Shown here in pieces: positions 23,482 through 34,255 of a stretch of DNA of 64,000 nucleotides. The DNA is from Hofstenia miamia (taxonomy: Eukaryota > Xenacoelomorpha > Acoela > Hofsteniidae). The DNA lies in assembly GCA_900660155.1 (NCBI GenBank), contig CABFPE010000155.1, positions 34,001 to 98,000 on the forward strand, given 5' to 3'. Position 1 is the first letter of the stretch; each line of letters starts with the position of its first letter. Both the position numbers and the translations under genes were made by a program. The notes beneath the pieces were generated by a model. It was not told the origin of the DNA, made no database searches, and saw only the letters and a program-made list of their open reading frames with translations.

Positions 23482-25495
23482 TAGACCTAATCTTGTAAAA
23501 TAAAAATAATAATGTACAAAATAACATAAAAAAGAAATGACTAATAAAAACTGTTAGTTGAATTAAATGCTCTGCATGAAGGACAACGACATTTCGAATG
23601 ATGTGTGTAGCTGCTTTCAACTTTGTAAAAATTAACAAAATATTTCCAATATAATTTTTGAAGGGATTTCTTAACTGAATTTGTTTTTTCAAAAAGGTTT
23701 ATTTTTGATGAAAAATGAACATAATTTGCCAAGGGAACAATCTGAAAAAAATAGTTTTGAAGAGACTTACACTTCTTTATGGGAGCATTCTTAAACAGTA
23801 AGTGCTTGGAAGAACGTAGACCCTTAACATCAGGAGAGTAGAATGAAATAAATGAAGAAAGATTTAAATTGTTTTACCAGTTAAGAGTATGTTAAACAGA
23901 CACAATTCCAAGTATTTCAGATATAAGGATAAGGGAAGAACATGAATTTTTAAAAGTCTATTTATGTAGTTATCATTGTTTACGTTTGAAGCGTACGTTA
24001 AAGTTGATCTAATTAATAGTTTAAACAAAGTAGTTTAACATTAATTGCTGCATTATAAGGTTTTTTTCAAAGTTAAAAGGATACCATAACATGATTTTAG
24101 TTTAGTAGCAACTTTAACTGTATTACTTGTAATTAGCTAAAAATCAAGTTGTACGCCATTATGCTTAGGAATTGTTAAAAGCTTGAATTTTTGTTTGTCT
24201 AAACTCATCTCATTATCAAGATACCAATTTGATAAATTTTTGTAATCTATAAAAACATTATCAGCTGAAGTTGTAAGAAATTTGCAATCATTTGCAAATA
24301 AAAAGGAATTGATACTTGACAGCATGTTGGGAGGTCATTTATGAAAACAAGAAACATCAAAGGCCCTAGAACAGATCCTTGTGGAACTCCACTTGTTACT
24401 GATAACCATTATTATCTAATGCCATTAATTTGAAACTTTTGGTAACGATTATATAAATATGAGTGTAAAATTTTAATAGATCACCTTCAAAGTTGAATGA
24501 TATAAGTTTAGAAATTAATAAGCTATGAGATTCTTTATCAAATGCCTTTGTAAAATCATAAAATAAATATGTCTTCGTTTTCATCAAAATGTTTGTAAAT
24601 TAAATCCATACATTTTAAAAGTTGTATTACAGTAGATCTATATCAAAAAATACAAATTGAAACTGCGAATTTTTTTTTTCAGAAACAATCGGATATAACT
24701 TCTTAAATAGTATCTTTTCAAAAACTAGAGATAATTTTGGCAATACACTAATTGGTCTCTAATTATTTATGCATTTGGTAGAACCAGCTTTATGAATTGG
24801 AGTGATTTGTGCAATTTTCCATAAACAAGAATAATGACAATTTGAAATTATGTACTTAAATAGCTGTAATACATGTGGTGTAAGATGGTTTGCAAAGGCT
24901 TTAAGAAATTCTGTAGGAAGATTATCATTAGATGGCCCATAAATTGATAAAGAATTTAACTCAGTCAGTACATCATTATATGTCATTTCAATAGTATTGA
25001 ATTGTGAACTCGGAAAACTATTAAATTCATTATTGCTCATTGAACACACTGAAGCAAGGAATTCATTAAAAGTGTTCGCAATATCAGTGTTAGTGTTAAC
25101 AATAATATCATTATAAATCATTGATGATGGTAATTTTTTCTTTGACAGAGATCGTAAAAGTTTAAAGCAATTAGTTGATGAACAATCAGTAAGCATTTCA
25201 AAATAAACGACTTTATCTAATTCAAGTGAATCTAACACGTTTGTTTTTAGTTCATTGTATTTAGAAAAGTTTGCTTGGATCGGATGTTTTCTTAATAATC
25301 TGCTAATTGTACCAAACTTATTGATGCAATGAAATGTATATGATGTAAAGTAGTGAGGAAACATTCTGCGTTTTCTTCTTTTCTTTGGTATGAAACAGTA
25401 AATAATTTCAAATAATTTTTCATACCAGTATTTAACATAGTTGAGATCATTTAGATTTATAAGTGAAAATAATGAGTGCTTCGCCAATATTTTGA
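23447..25495 (-). mobile_element. Degenerate LINE with reverse transcriptase and (TAAA)n tail
   Basis: The minus strand, read from 25487, carries a LINE polymerase. The connector and fingers come first (25487-24759, with ITPIHKAG near the end), then motif A FYDFTKAFD at about 24550, motif [12 protein letters not shown] at about 24370, and motif C reading FANDCKFL at about 24300, where YADD has become FAND. C-terminal sequence extends to about 23480, and the element ends in a (TAAA)n tail (TTTA repeats at 23447-23481 on the plus strand). The endonuclease is missing. Several frame breaks and the altered active site show it is dead. The clade is APE-type, CR1/Jockey-like. Confidence 0.85.
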
Positions 25496-26599
25496 GAGCT
25501 TCTTGAAGGTTTCATCATGGAACTGAGCATACGTTTTCACATATGATGGAAAATCATACAGCACATTATTCACTAAATATTGTGTAATAACAGTAATTGT
25601 TACAAATGCAAAGCTGATACAGTCTATGTGCTCTTAAGAATTGCATTTTATTCGCATTTGGAATAAAAGAGAAAGTTACACTAACGTGCTCAAAATTGAT
25701 CCCAGTTCCAGAAAAAATTGCAATTTTTACAAACCAGGAAGTCATCGTCCTACAGCTTCATATCAGGTCTAAATTGAATTCTTTCAAACCCTTCAAACCC
25801 TAGAAGCTGGGGAATAGTTTCAGGCATTTTTAATAGGCTTCTGCGGGGCTTTCCTTTCTGTCCCATGGGGCTGAAACTAGGACTAAATAATTCAGTGGTA
25901 CTGGAACAAATCTGAGATTGGAGCCATTAATTTTTTGAAAGTGACTAGAAATTTCAGACTATTACTAATAATTTTTACGAATTTTTACGATAATTAAAAA
26001 AATTCATTAAACTAGCATAGGATTGAACCTGCAATAAATCCAAAAGAATTGGGATCAAAAAATTTTTTTCCGGTAGATCCCTAACTAGTAAAACTCTCTG
26101 AGCGGAATTTTACAAATTCGAGTCAAGTTTCAACTTTAGTCAACTCGTCTAAAACTACTTTGCAATCAAATTTTCATCATAGAGTGTCAAAATTTGATCA
26201 ATTTTGACTTACAAAATAGCTTTTGAAAATTATCTAATATTTACATAAATATTTAAAATTACATAATATAAAAATCAATCAATTCCAATTAATTACTGTT
26301 CTTTTACTTTGCCTAATACACTTAATCGAGCATTAAATTCTTCTCGAAAGTCAGTGATTTCAGGACTTCTTAGATAAGGTATTGAAAACAATGCTTTCTT
26401 AAGCTACCAAATTCGAGATCACCTTAGAAGAACAAAATAGAAAAAGAAGAAAAAAAGAAGAAATCTTTATCAGTGTTTGCAGTTGTAACAGAACACATTA
26501 AATTATTGTTGATACTACTATGTACATTAACAAAAAACAAAAAATTGAAATGACAAATATGACAATAAATAGTACTGAAAATAACTATATGAAAATAAT
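25496..26599. other. No gene recognised
   Basis: No coding signal. A purine-rich stretch with AAGAAG repeats lies near 26440-26465. Confidence 0.5.
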
Positions 26600-26950
26600 A
26601 TTAAATAGACTATTGCTAACGCTTGTGTCATTTCTTCTGACATTTTTATCCTTTTTATACTGATTTACCAATTTCTGTAACATAATGTGAAGTGAAATAA
26701 GTAGTAATTTCAGATTTGAATTTATATCTTTTTCTCAGTTGCTAAACTTTCATTGAAAGATTGTTCCAGATTTCTATTGCAGAATGTACGAATGAATTTT
26801 TCAAGAAGACTTTCTTAAACTTTACTTTTTTTGTAGAACTTCGTTTATTTATTAAAAGAAGGAAAATTTACTCCGGTAAGAATGCTCTTCAACTTTCCTA
26901 TAATAGTTCATTTTACTTTCGAAATTTATTTTCTATAGATAGTTAAATAA
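26600..26950 (-). pseudogene. LINE 3' fragment (C-terminal region)
   Basis: The minus strand reads SFVHSAIEIWNNLSMKV, matching the IWNxLP-type ending of LINE polymerases, within a short AT-rich remnant. It resembles the adjacent 3' region of the LINE at 27000-28318, so it may be a second copy of the same family. No catalytic motifs. Confidence 0.5.
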
Positions 26951-26999
26951 GTTCTTAGTCATTAATTTTAGATTGATAATAGAAGAATGATGTACTTAG

Positions 27000-28318
27000 T
27001 TATTTGTATTTATTGAAGTAATTCTTTGACTGGTATGATAATTCTTTGTTGGAGGATTCTTTATAAAATTAGTCACTTTCTTTTTAAACAATTGAAATTT
27101 TTTTCAGATCGAGTATCTTTATCCAATTTATTCCATAATTTTACTGCAATATTTATGAATGAATTCTTCATAATTTTGCTTTTAAATTTCTTGCATTGAT
27201 ATGTACCACGTCTAATATTTATTTTAGGGATATGTTAACTTTCATTTTATAAAATATTAGTAAGATCTTTTGTTGCATGTTATCATCTGGATATAATAAC
27301 ATTTAATCTTTTGTTGCATGTTATCATCTGGATATAATAACATTTAATCTTTCGCCAATTTTATTTTACTTCGATTATTATATTGCTATTGATAGTTTTG
27401 TTCATCCAATTGAAAATCTTATTTAATTTTCTTTTAGAATTTTCACATAGATTTGTTAACAAGTAACAAGAATACGTATATTTTGATACAACCATTGACT
27501 TAAATAACATTGGAATGCATTTTCTTGGTAATAAATCTGTTATTTTTTTAATTTTAAACTTGAATGTACCAGCCATTTTTTTGAATTAAAGAATTTATAT
27601 GATCTTTGAATTTTATTTGATTGTCAATTAACACTCTTAAATATTTTATTCTTGGTCGCTCCATTATTTATTTGTTGTTAAGATATAATTTTGTCTTTGT
27701 TTCGCCTTTTGTTAATTTATGCATCTGCATAAATGTAGTTTTTTCAATATTTAGACATATCACATTTTTGTTATAGTAGTCATGTATGAGATATAAATTG
27801 GATTGTAGTTCATGTTTGTTGTATAGATTAATGTATCATTTGCATATAACATACATTTTGTATTTATCTGATTTGAAATATCTTTATATAGATATTAAAC
27901 AACAAAGGCCCCAAAACAGAACCTTGCGGAACACCCCTTTCAATTTTCAAAAGATTTGATGATTCATTTTTATACTGCACAAATTGATATCTATTATTTA
28001 AGTAATCATCAATAAGTGAAGTAATCAATATTCCATGATCTATAGAATTAAATGCTTTTGCAAGGTCTAAAGAAAGAATATATACACTTTACACTTTCCT
28101 TTCTATGTGTGAGTTGTCTCCAATCTTCTACTGTATCCAAAAGAGCATTCATAGTAGAAGAATGTTTTCTAAATCCAAATTGATTTTGATTAAACAAGTT
28201 GTATTTTTTAAAATAACAGCTAATCTGATCGTGTAAATTTTTTGCGAAAATCTTATTAATTCCAGTTAATATTGATATAGGTCTGTAGTTTGAGGAAATG
28301 TTGCTTAGACCTTTTTTA
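27000..28318 (-). mobile_element. Old LINE A, downstream half (split by later LINE insertions)
   Basis: The minus strand reads a LINE polymerase from the middle. Going down from 28318 it has KKGLSNISSNYRPISIL, NQFGFRKHSSTMNAL, motif A LSLDLAKAFNSIDH (about 28060), motif [13 protein letters not shown] (about 27910), and a C-terminal region with VKLWNKLDKDTRS near 27150. Stops and indels are frequent. The upstream part of the same reading continues at 33601-33835, so the element was interrupted by the 5.3-kb insertion between them. Confidence 0.8.
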
Positions 28319-29411
28319 TAGAAATTAGAAATTAGAAATTATCTTTATTTCAGAATGAAACACATTAAACTGACTAAATTTACAAACTATCATAAAATTC
28401 ACTTCACTTGCAGAGTTATTTGCGGCATTTCACGGACTTGATAGCTCTGGTGTGGTCTTCCTTTCGTGTCGGTGTTTTTGGTAAGGGTTGGAGATTTGGG
28501 AAGTACATAATGCAAATAGGAAGCGGAGACAATTTCTAGATTGATGATTTCGTAACGTGTGAACCCGAGAATCATTCAATACGGTAGACAGTGGAGGTTA
28601 CAGCGAAAATGCTAGTATTTCTTGAAGAATCTGTTTGGAAAAATAAACGTAAATCGCCTATCAATATCTCTTTTAAGGCTGGTAACGTTCCCGGAGACTT
28701 GTAGAGGCATAGTCACTTCTTCCAGGTACTAGATCTGTTAGTAAATGGTACTCAGTACATTCTCTTCAACAGCNCACCCAGTAGGATTGTAGCATCATCT
28801 GCGTATTTTACTAGAGACATCATCTCCGTTCAAAACAAGATCATCATATAATAAGTTGAATAAGATTGGAATAACGTTTGCAACTTTAATTCATCAGGAT
28901 ATTTGTTGAATTTAATACATTCATTAAATAAGAAACACAAAGGTCTTCCTATAACANAACCTTGTGCCTTTAACTTATTTAGAAAGAACATTTTGCTTCT
29001 GCATTTTCGGAGAAGCCTTGAGATATGTTCTTCAAATGACAAGGCATTATCAATGTACACTCCAAGGATTTTAATGGGTCGAAGGAGTTTGCCAGATGGT
29101 TATTGTGTAGTAGTCAAAAGAGAGCTACCCTTAGAAAAAATCATTTCAACCGTTTTCATCGATAGGTTGTTATTACACCAGTCTTTCACAGCGCAGAGCA
29201 CTTCTTGTGCCCTGTCTTGACCCCGCGTTCCACCCAGTAGGATTGTAGCATCATCTGCGTATTTTACTAGAGACATCATCTCCGTTCAAAACAAGATCAT
29301 CATATAATAAGTTGAATAAGATTGGAATAACGTTTGCAACTTTAATTCATCAGGATATTTGTTGAATTTAATACATTCATTAAATAAGAAACACAAAGGT
29401 CTTCCTATAAC
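28319..29411 (-). mobile_element. LINE B, 5'-truncated, with a 182-bp duplication at single Ns
   Basis: The minus strand reads LINE polymerase pieces: LCFLFNECIKFNKYPDELKL at about 29400, the catalytic motif KYADDATILLGG at about 29250, then IKILGVYIDNALSFEEHI and FFLNKLKAQG at about 29060-28960. A C-terminal region follows, and a 3' tail of TTTCTAA repeats lies at 28321-28345. The block 28775-28956 repeats 29232-29411 and is bounded by Ns at 28774 and 28957, so it is probably a misplaced contig. The 5' edge at 29411 abuts the 5' edge of LINE C. Broken and inactive. Confidence 0.75.
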
Positions 29412-29417
29412 ACTTAG

Positions 29418-30062
29418 CGATTCCAGGAAGTCACAGTTCACTCCTATCCAGGAGCATGCATTTCTGAACTACAAAACACGCTTGAATCATATCCCCAAAC
29501 AAAAATCGAAACTGTCTTTGTTCAAATTGGACGAAACGACATACTAAAGAATCCAGAAAATTACGAAGCTAAGTATTTTAATCTTATTAAAGTTATTAGG
29601 CACAAGTTTAATCCTACAAGACTTTTCTTCAGTGAACTTCCTCCTTTCTGCAATAGGTTACTTCAGAGTAACAACGAAATAGTTAAAGTGAACAAAATTA
29701 TTTTTAACCTGTCTCAAAAATTAAACTTCTCAGTATTTAAGCTATTCACAAATTTTTGTTTAGGTGCTAAGGTCGTCAATAGCAATCTCCTATCAAAAGA
29801 CGGAATACATTTTTCACATAACGGAATGTCAAAATTCGTAGTTACTCTCAAATCGCTTTTTGAACCGCCATCGCTACGTAAAGCACCGCATTTCAAACAC
29901 ACGCCGTCAAAGACTGCGGTCTACGAAAGCTTCGCCCCTCGTTACTTACCACCGCGCAATCCGTTTCATCCTTCGTCCAGGGTACATCAATCATACGCCG
30001 CTGCGCTATGTAACACCGCACCGCCATTCTACATCGATGAGGTACACAACTTTAGATACTAA
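29418..30062 (+). CDS. LINE ORF1 fragment, SGNH-type esterase domain
   Basis: Open from 29418 to a TAA at 30060-30062, lacking its 5' end. Two SGNH-hydrolase blocks are visible: FVQIGRNDIL (the GxND block, about codons 34-43) and SKDGIHFSHNGMSKF, which holds the Asp-x-x-His pair of block V. This esterase-type ORF1 is typical of CR1 and L2 elements, where it is thought to act with the retrotransposon RNP. The GDS block I with the catalytic Ser is lost with the truncated 5' end. The tail is rich in Pro, Arg and His. The TAA is in the same reading frame as ORF2. Confidence 0.75.
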   Translation, partial: RFQEVTVHSYPGACISELQNTLESYPQTKIETVFVQIGRNDILKNPENYEAKYFNLIKVIRHKFNPTRLFFSELPPFCNRLLQSNNEIVKVNKIIFNLSQKLNFSVFKLFTNFCLGAKVVNSNLLSKDGIHFSHNGMSKFVVTLKSLFEPPSLRKAPHFKHTPSKTAVYESFAPRYLPPRNPFHPSSRVHQSYAAALCNTAPPFYIDEVHNFRY

Positions 30063-30068
30063 TGCTAC

Positions 30069-33000
30069 TTGAATAATTTCTATCTGGACTTTTTTTGTAC
30101 TATGGCTTTTTTAATTATGTTTTATTATTTATTTTATTTTTGTTTTAGTACGCCCAGGCTACGGAAAAATTACTATAAATTTAAATTTAATTCTGTTCTC
30201 AAATCAAAATTATTACTCTTTACTTTTATTTTTCTTATTTCGACTTTCAAATCTAATGAGTATGATTTACTATTACCAGTACACTCTTATTTCAATACAT
30301 ATCGATCAACTATGTGTTATTCAAGAACATTTTTAACTATATCATACAGGCGCATATGTACTAGTAAAATAAATTTTAAAAAGTCGTTCTTTATATCTCT
30401 TATAATTTTCTTGTTATTAGCGGTAAATGGCATTGAAACTAATCCCGGTCCGATCTTAAATTTTGAATCATACATCAAAAAATTGAATAACGGCTCAGAT
30501 ATAGTGAATTATGTACATTTAAATTTTCAGAATCTAAGCATTAAAAATTTCGAATATAAGGAATTCATTTCAAGCTTTAAAAATGATTTAATTCTCACAG
30601 TTTCCAAAACCTGGTTAAAAAACGAAGATCTAGATACCTCATGGACTGTTAAAGAAACTTATGCACTATTTAGAAGGGATAGAATTTTGAACAAAACGTT
30701 AGGAAAATCCAAAGGTGGAGGTGTATTATTTTTAATCCCAAAGTCATTTAATCCCAAGATACGCAACGATATTAAGAGTAATAACGAATCAAATTTTGAT
30801 AGTTTATGGGTTGAAATTAATAATCCAATAAAAAATTCACGTTTTAAAAAGCAGTTATTAAATGTATCCTACTGTCCTCATAAGAAGTTCTCTAATTTTT
30901 TTATTCAACAACTAGAAGACGAATTATCACTTGCTTGTTCTGAAAATAAAGACTTATTACTTTTCGGGGATTGGAACCTAAATTATTTTAATGCTAATGA
31001 CCAAAGTAAAATGGATCTGTTTCTGAATACATTTAATTTAGTATTGGCCAATAAAACATTACCTACTAGAATGACATCATCAAGCAGAACACTAATTGAC
31101 TACATTATACTAGCTGAGAACAACAATCTATATTATGAGTATACTACTTCTGAATGCCCATTCTCTGACCACTGTTTTACATCTATCAAATTTCAAAAGT
31201 CTCATTCAGCCCCAAAAAATAACATGAAATGGATTAAAACTCGTGAAAAGTGTATTGAAAATATTAATAATTTTAAATTATCCCTCTCATCAGAAAATTG
31301 GTTTCCTGTATATTCTGCATCAAATTTAAATGAAATGCTGGAAAACTTTTTAAAAATTTTGGAATTTTATCTTAACAGATTTTGCCCTGAAAAGAAAATA
31401 ATGGTTAAATCCAGTACAAACTCCAAAGCAAACAATACTTTTTCGAATAAACCTTGGATAACTGACACTTGCAAAGCATTGATTCGCGAAAAGAACAAAA
31501 CGTATAAACATTTTATGATTTCCCGAACCAGCAAGAATTTTGCCGCATATAAAAAGGCTAGAAATGCATCGAATATTGAATCTCGTAAGGCATTCAACGA
31601 ATTCATTAAGAATGAATATGCGCGCCTTCCAAGTGAACGTTCAAAATGGAAGCTAATACAAGAAATCACAAATTATAAGCGATCAAAATCAAACTCAATT
31701 GATGTGATAAAAGATCAGAAAGGAAACAATCTTTCTGACAATTTAGAAATAACTAATGAATTAAATAAGACTTTTGTTAATCTAGGAAAATACAATGGCC
31801 CCCTCGTTAAGTACGAAAACGTTTCACGCAAAATTTTTACACCTGAATTTTCTTTCCGCTTCTCAACTAGTTATGAAATTATTAAGTCAATCAATAAGCT
31901 TAAAACCAACAAATCAAGCGGTCCCTCAAGCATTCCCTCATGGGCCCTTAAAATTACTGCAGACATCATTGCAAATCCATTAAATTTTATCTTTAATGAA
32001 TGCATAAAACTAAATTACTTCCCGGATAATTTAAAACTTGCTCACATTACTCCTATTTTTAAGAAAAACGACCCATCAATTGCCACTAATTATCGGCCAA
32101 TCTCAATTACTTCTCCAATAAGCAAAATATTCGAAAGAATATTACATAATCAAATAACTGAACATTTAAATAAATATAATTTATTATCAAACACGCAATT
32201 TGGTTTTCGCAAAAATTTCTCAACAACTGATGCACTATTAAACGCTACTGAAACTTGGAGAGCATCACTTGATTCTAATAAATTTGTAGCTATAGCTTGT
32301 TTAGATCTTTCAAAAGCCTTTGATTGGATTAATCATAACATTTTAATTGAAAAACTATTTTACTTAGGATTTTCTAGTAATTGTAAACAATTGATAACTA
32401 GTTACCTCAGTCAAAGATTCCAAAGAGTTAAATTAAATGACATTTTTTCAGAATGGTTACCGGTTTGCAATGGGGTGCCTCAAGGTACGATTCTAGGTCC
32501 TCTTCTTTTTAGTATTTATGTAAATGACATGCATTCTATAATTAATTGCAATTTAATCCAATATGCCGATGACACTTGCATTTTCAGCGATAATTCATCA
32601 ATGCAACTAGCAGCGGAATCTATAGAATTGAATTGTAACAAATTGTCAAAATACTTTTGCATGCACAAGTTGAATATTAATGAAGCTAAAACAGAATTTT
32701 GTATTTTGCCGCCGAATAAAAACAATTACGATGTTTCTGCAGTGACTTTATGTGTAAATAATATTAATGTTCCTATTGTGGACACTTTCAAGTACCTAGG
32801 AGTAACAATTGATTCAAAGCTAAAATTCAACTCTCACATCAATCTGATAGTTAGAAAATTAGCTATAGGTATAAAAAGTATGACACTAGTAGTTAGGCAA
32901 TTACCACCTTGTGCCATAATTCAATTCTTCCATGCTTTCATCATGAGTCACCTTAATTACGCAAACATTTTATTTACTGATCTAAACGAAGTGCTTTATA

Positions 33001-33362
33001 AAAAACTTAATATTCAATTAAGATGGGCATTAAATATCACAACGAAAAACTCATCGCAAACCAAACAGTACATTTCTAGGTCAATTCTTTTTCCAAAACA
33101 ACTAGTTATGTTAAATACCCTTCTGACATTCTTCAAACTAATCAGAAACCTACCACCTTATAATACGATTAAAATACCGGGATTTATTCATAAACAGAAT
33201 TCAAGATCAAAGCTTTTCACATGCGTTAAGTATAAGAAGAATGTTTTAAAGAAATCCTTCATTAATGTCGCCATTCGAACCTGGAATTCGCTACCTAAAG
33301 AAATTAAAAATATTGAAAAATTGAAACCTTTTAAAAAGAATTTAAAAATCTTCCTTAAGTAA
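30069..33362 (+). CDS. LINE ORF2: 2A-like peptide, APE endonuclease, reverse transcriptase
   Basis: An unbroken frame of 1097 codons; the first ATG is at 30102 (codon 12). The first 120 codons hold several hydrophobic segments and end in the 2A-like motif GIETNPGP (121-128), where translation would be expected to skip the Gly-Pro bond. The APE endonuclease follows: SKTWL (179-183), GDWN (300-303), TLIDYII and SDH (366-368). The usual catalytic Glu of xETW is Lys180 here, and GDFN has become GDWN. The reverse transcriptase has LDLSKAFD (745-752), GVPQG (802-806), YADD (832-835) and FKYLGVTID. The polymerase motifs look complete. The Glu-to-Lys change predicts a crippled endonuclease. Confidence 0.92.
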   Translation: MNNFYLDFFCTMAFLIMFYYLFYFCFSTPRLRKNYYKFKFNSVLKSKLLLFTFIFLISTFKSNEYDLLLPVHSYFNTYRSTMCYSRTFLTISYRRICTSKINFKKSFFISLIIFLLLAVNGIETNPGPILNFESYIKKLNNGSDIVNYVHLNFQNLSIKNFEYKEFISSFKNDLILTVSKTWLKNEDLDTSWTVKETYALFRRDRILNKTLGKSKGGGVLFLIPKSFNPKIRNDIKSNNESNFDSLWVEINNPIKNSRFKKQLLNVSYCPHKKFSNFFIQQLEDELSLACSENKDLLLFGDWNLNYFNANDQSKMDLFLNTFNLVLANKTLPTRMTSSSRTLIDYIILAENNNLYYEYTTSECPFSDHCFTSIKFQKSHSAPKNNMKWIKTREKCIENINNFKLSLSSENWFPVYSASNLNEMLENFLKILEFYLNRFCPEKKIMVKSSTNSKANNTFSNKPWITDTCKALIREKNKTYKHFMISRTSKNFAAYKKARNASNIESRKAFNEFIKNEYARLPSERSKWKLIQEITNYKRSKSNSIDVIKDQKGNNLSDNLEITNELNKTFVNLGKYNGPLVKYENVSRKIFTPEFSFRFSTSYEIIKSINKLKTNKSSGPSSIPSWALKITADIIANPLNFIFNECIKLNYFPDNLKLAHITPIFKKNDPSIATNYRPISITSPISKIFERILHNQITEHLNKYNLLSNTQFGFRKNFSTTDALLNATETWRASLDSNKFVAIACLDLSKAFDWINHNILIEKLFYLGFSSNCKQLITSYLSQRFQRVKLNDIFSEWLPVCNGVPQGTILGPLLFSIYVNDMHSIINCNLIQYADDTCIFSDNSSMQLAAESIELNCNKLSKYFCMHKLNINEAKTEFCILPPNKNNYDVSAVTLCVNNINVPIVDTFKYLGVTIDSKLKFNSHINLIVRKLAIGIKSMTLVVRQLPPCAIIQFFHAFIMSHLNYANILFTDLNEVLYKKLNIQLRWALNITTKNSSQTKQYISRSILFPKQLVMLNTLLTFFKLIRNLPPYNTIKIPGFIHKQNSRSKLFTCVKYKKNVLKKSFINVAIRTWNSLPKEIKNIEKLKPFKKNLKIFLK

Positions 33363-33600
33363 AAATATATATCTGGAAAATCATGGCTAGGATACAAATT
33401 TTATAACAATGACTATACTATAACTCGTTATTAAAATAGTACTATAGTAATTTATCCATAGCCTGCAAGATTTCTTTTGTAATTTATGTGAATTGTATAT
33501 ATGTGTTTTTGTGAATTTAATGACGCTATTCAAATAAATTATCAGTTATTTAATTGTTAACATTTATTTGAATAAAGATTCTCTTATCTTATCTTATCTT

Positions 33601-33835
33601 TAAAAACCATATAGGATAGTTAAGTTCCTTTAGAGTTTCTAATATTTAAACATTTTGAAGCATCTAGAAATTCATGTAAGGAAACATATCTAAAAGCAAA
33701 TGAACTTGTATTGAACTTTACATTTTTATGTTTCTCAAATTTGTTCGTGATATTATATTGATGATCACTAAATTTTCCAAATGTGATCAGTTTAAGAATT
33801 GTTTTTAGAAATTTCTTTTTAGTCAAACTCCATCC
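33601..33835 (-). mobile_element. Old LINE A, upstream half
   Basis: The minus strand reads FAFRYVSLHEFLDASKCL, then NIRNSKG. This matches the region just before the polymerase fingers in LINE C (FRFSTSYEIIKSINKLK). Its continuation YMVFKKG would run directly into KKGLSNISSNYRPIS at 28318, so the two halves were one element before insertion of 28319-33600. Degenerate. Confidence 0.7.
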
Positions 33836-33984
33836 TGATATAAAAAAGAACCAAGTTTTAATAAATTTAAAGCATCTGTCAAAATTTCCCTAATGAAAAG
33901 ACGATCTAATTACTTGTAAAAATCATAGATCAAGGTCAATCAAATGCGAAAACTAATGAAAAATCGAAAACAAACAACTTAACG

Positions 33985-34255
33985 CCTCAGGAAATATAAA
34001 CTTTCAGGTTTGAGTTTTTGGCCTTAGAGACACCAGGAGGCTTTCCGTCTATCCCAGGCAAGACCCCGGAAACTTACCCTAGTTGGGGAATCGCGCAAAA
34101 TTTTATAATGCAGTTATTTATTCCTAGATTGGTATATGTATTTATGTAGTGTTTTATACTATTGTATTTCATTTGTTAATTTTATGACGATATTCAAATA
34201 AATTAAGTATTTAATTGACAACCTCTATCTGAGTAAAGAAAATCTTATATTATTC
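33985..34255 (+). repeat. 3' end of a second LINE copy of the LINE C family
   Basis: The end of this stretch (from about 34130) aligns with the LINE C 3' UTR: TTAATTTTATGACGATATTC then AAATAAATTAAGTATTTAATTG here, against TTTAATGACGCTATTC then AAATAAATTATCAGTTATTTAATTG at 33516-33560. Both continue with a GAATAAAGA-like or GAGTAAAGA-like block and a TCTTAT ending. Only non-coding 3' sequence is left. Confidence 0.65.

Larger units (their letters stand above)
29412..33600 (+). mobile_element. LINE C, CR1/L2-type retrotransposon with unbroken ORF2
   Basis: A nearly complete APE-type LINE, truncated inside ORF1 at its 5' end (29412). It contains an ORF1 esterase fragment (29418-30062), ORF2 (30069-33362) and a 3' UTR ending in an ATCTT repeat at 33582-33600. 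It sits inside old LINE A, whose sequence resumes at 33601 with TAAAAACCATATAGG. The unbroken 1097-codon ORF2 makes it one of the youngest repeats in the window, although loss of the ORF1 start makes this copy unlikely to move by itself. A second, older 3' end of the same family lies at 33985-34255. Confidence 0.9.

Noticed and set aside
29359-30062. Twin-priming explanation for the LINE B/LINE C inversion
   Set aside because: LINE B carries its own polymerase C-terminus and 3' tail, so it is not the inverted 5' part of LINE C.
31367-31669. Minus-strand frame inside LINE C
   Set aside because: Shadow of ORF2 on the opposite strand.
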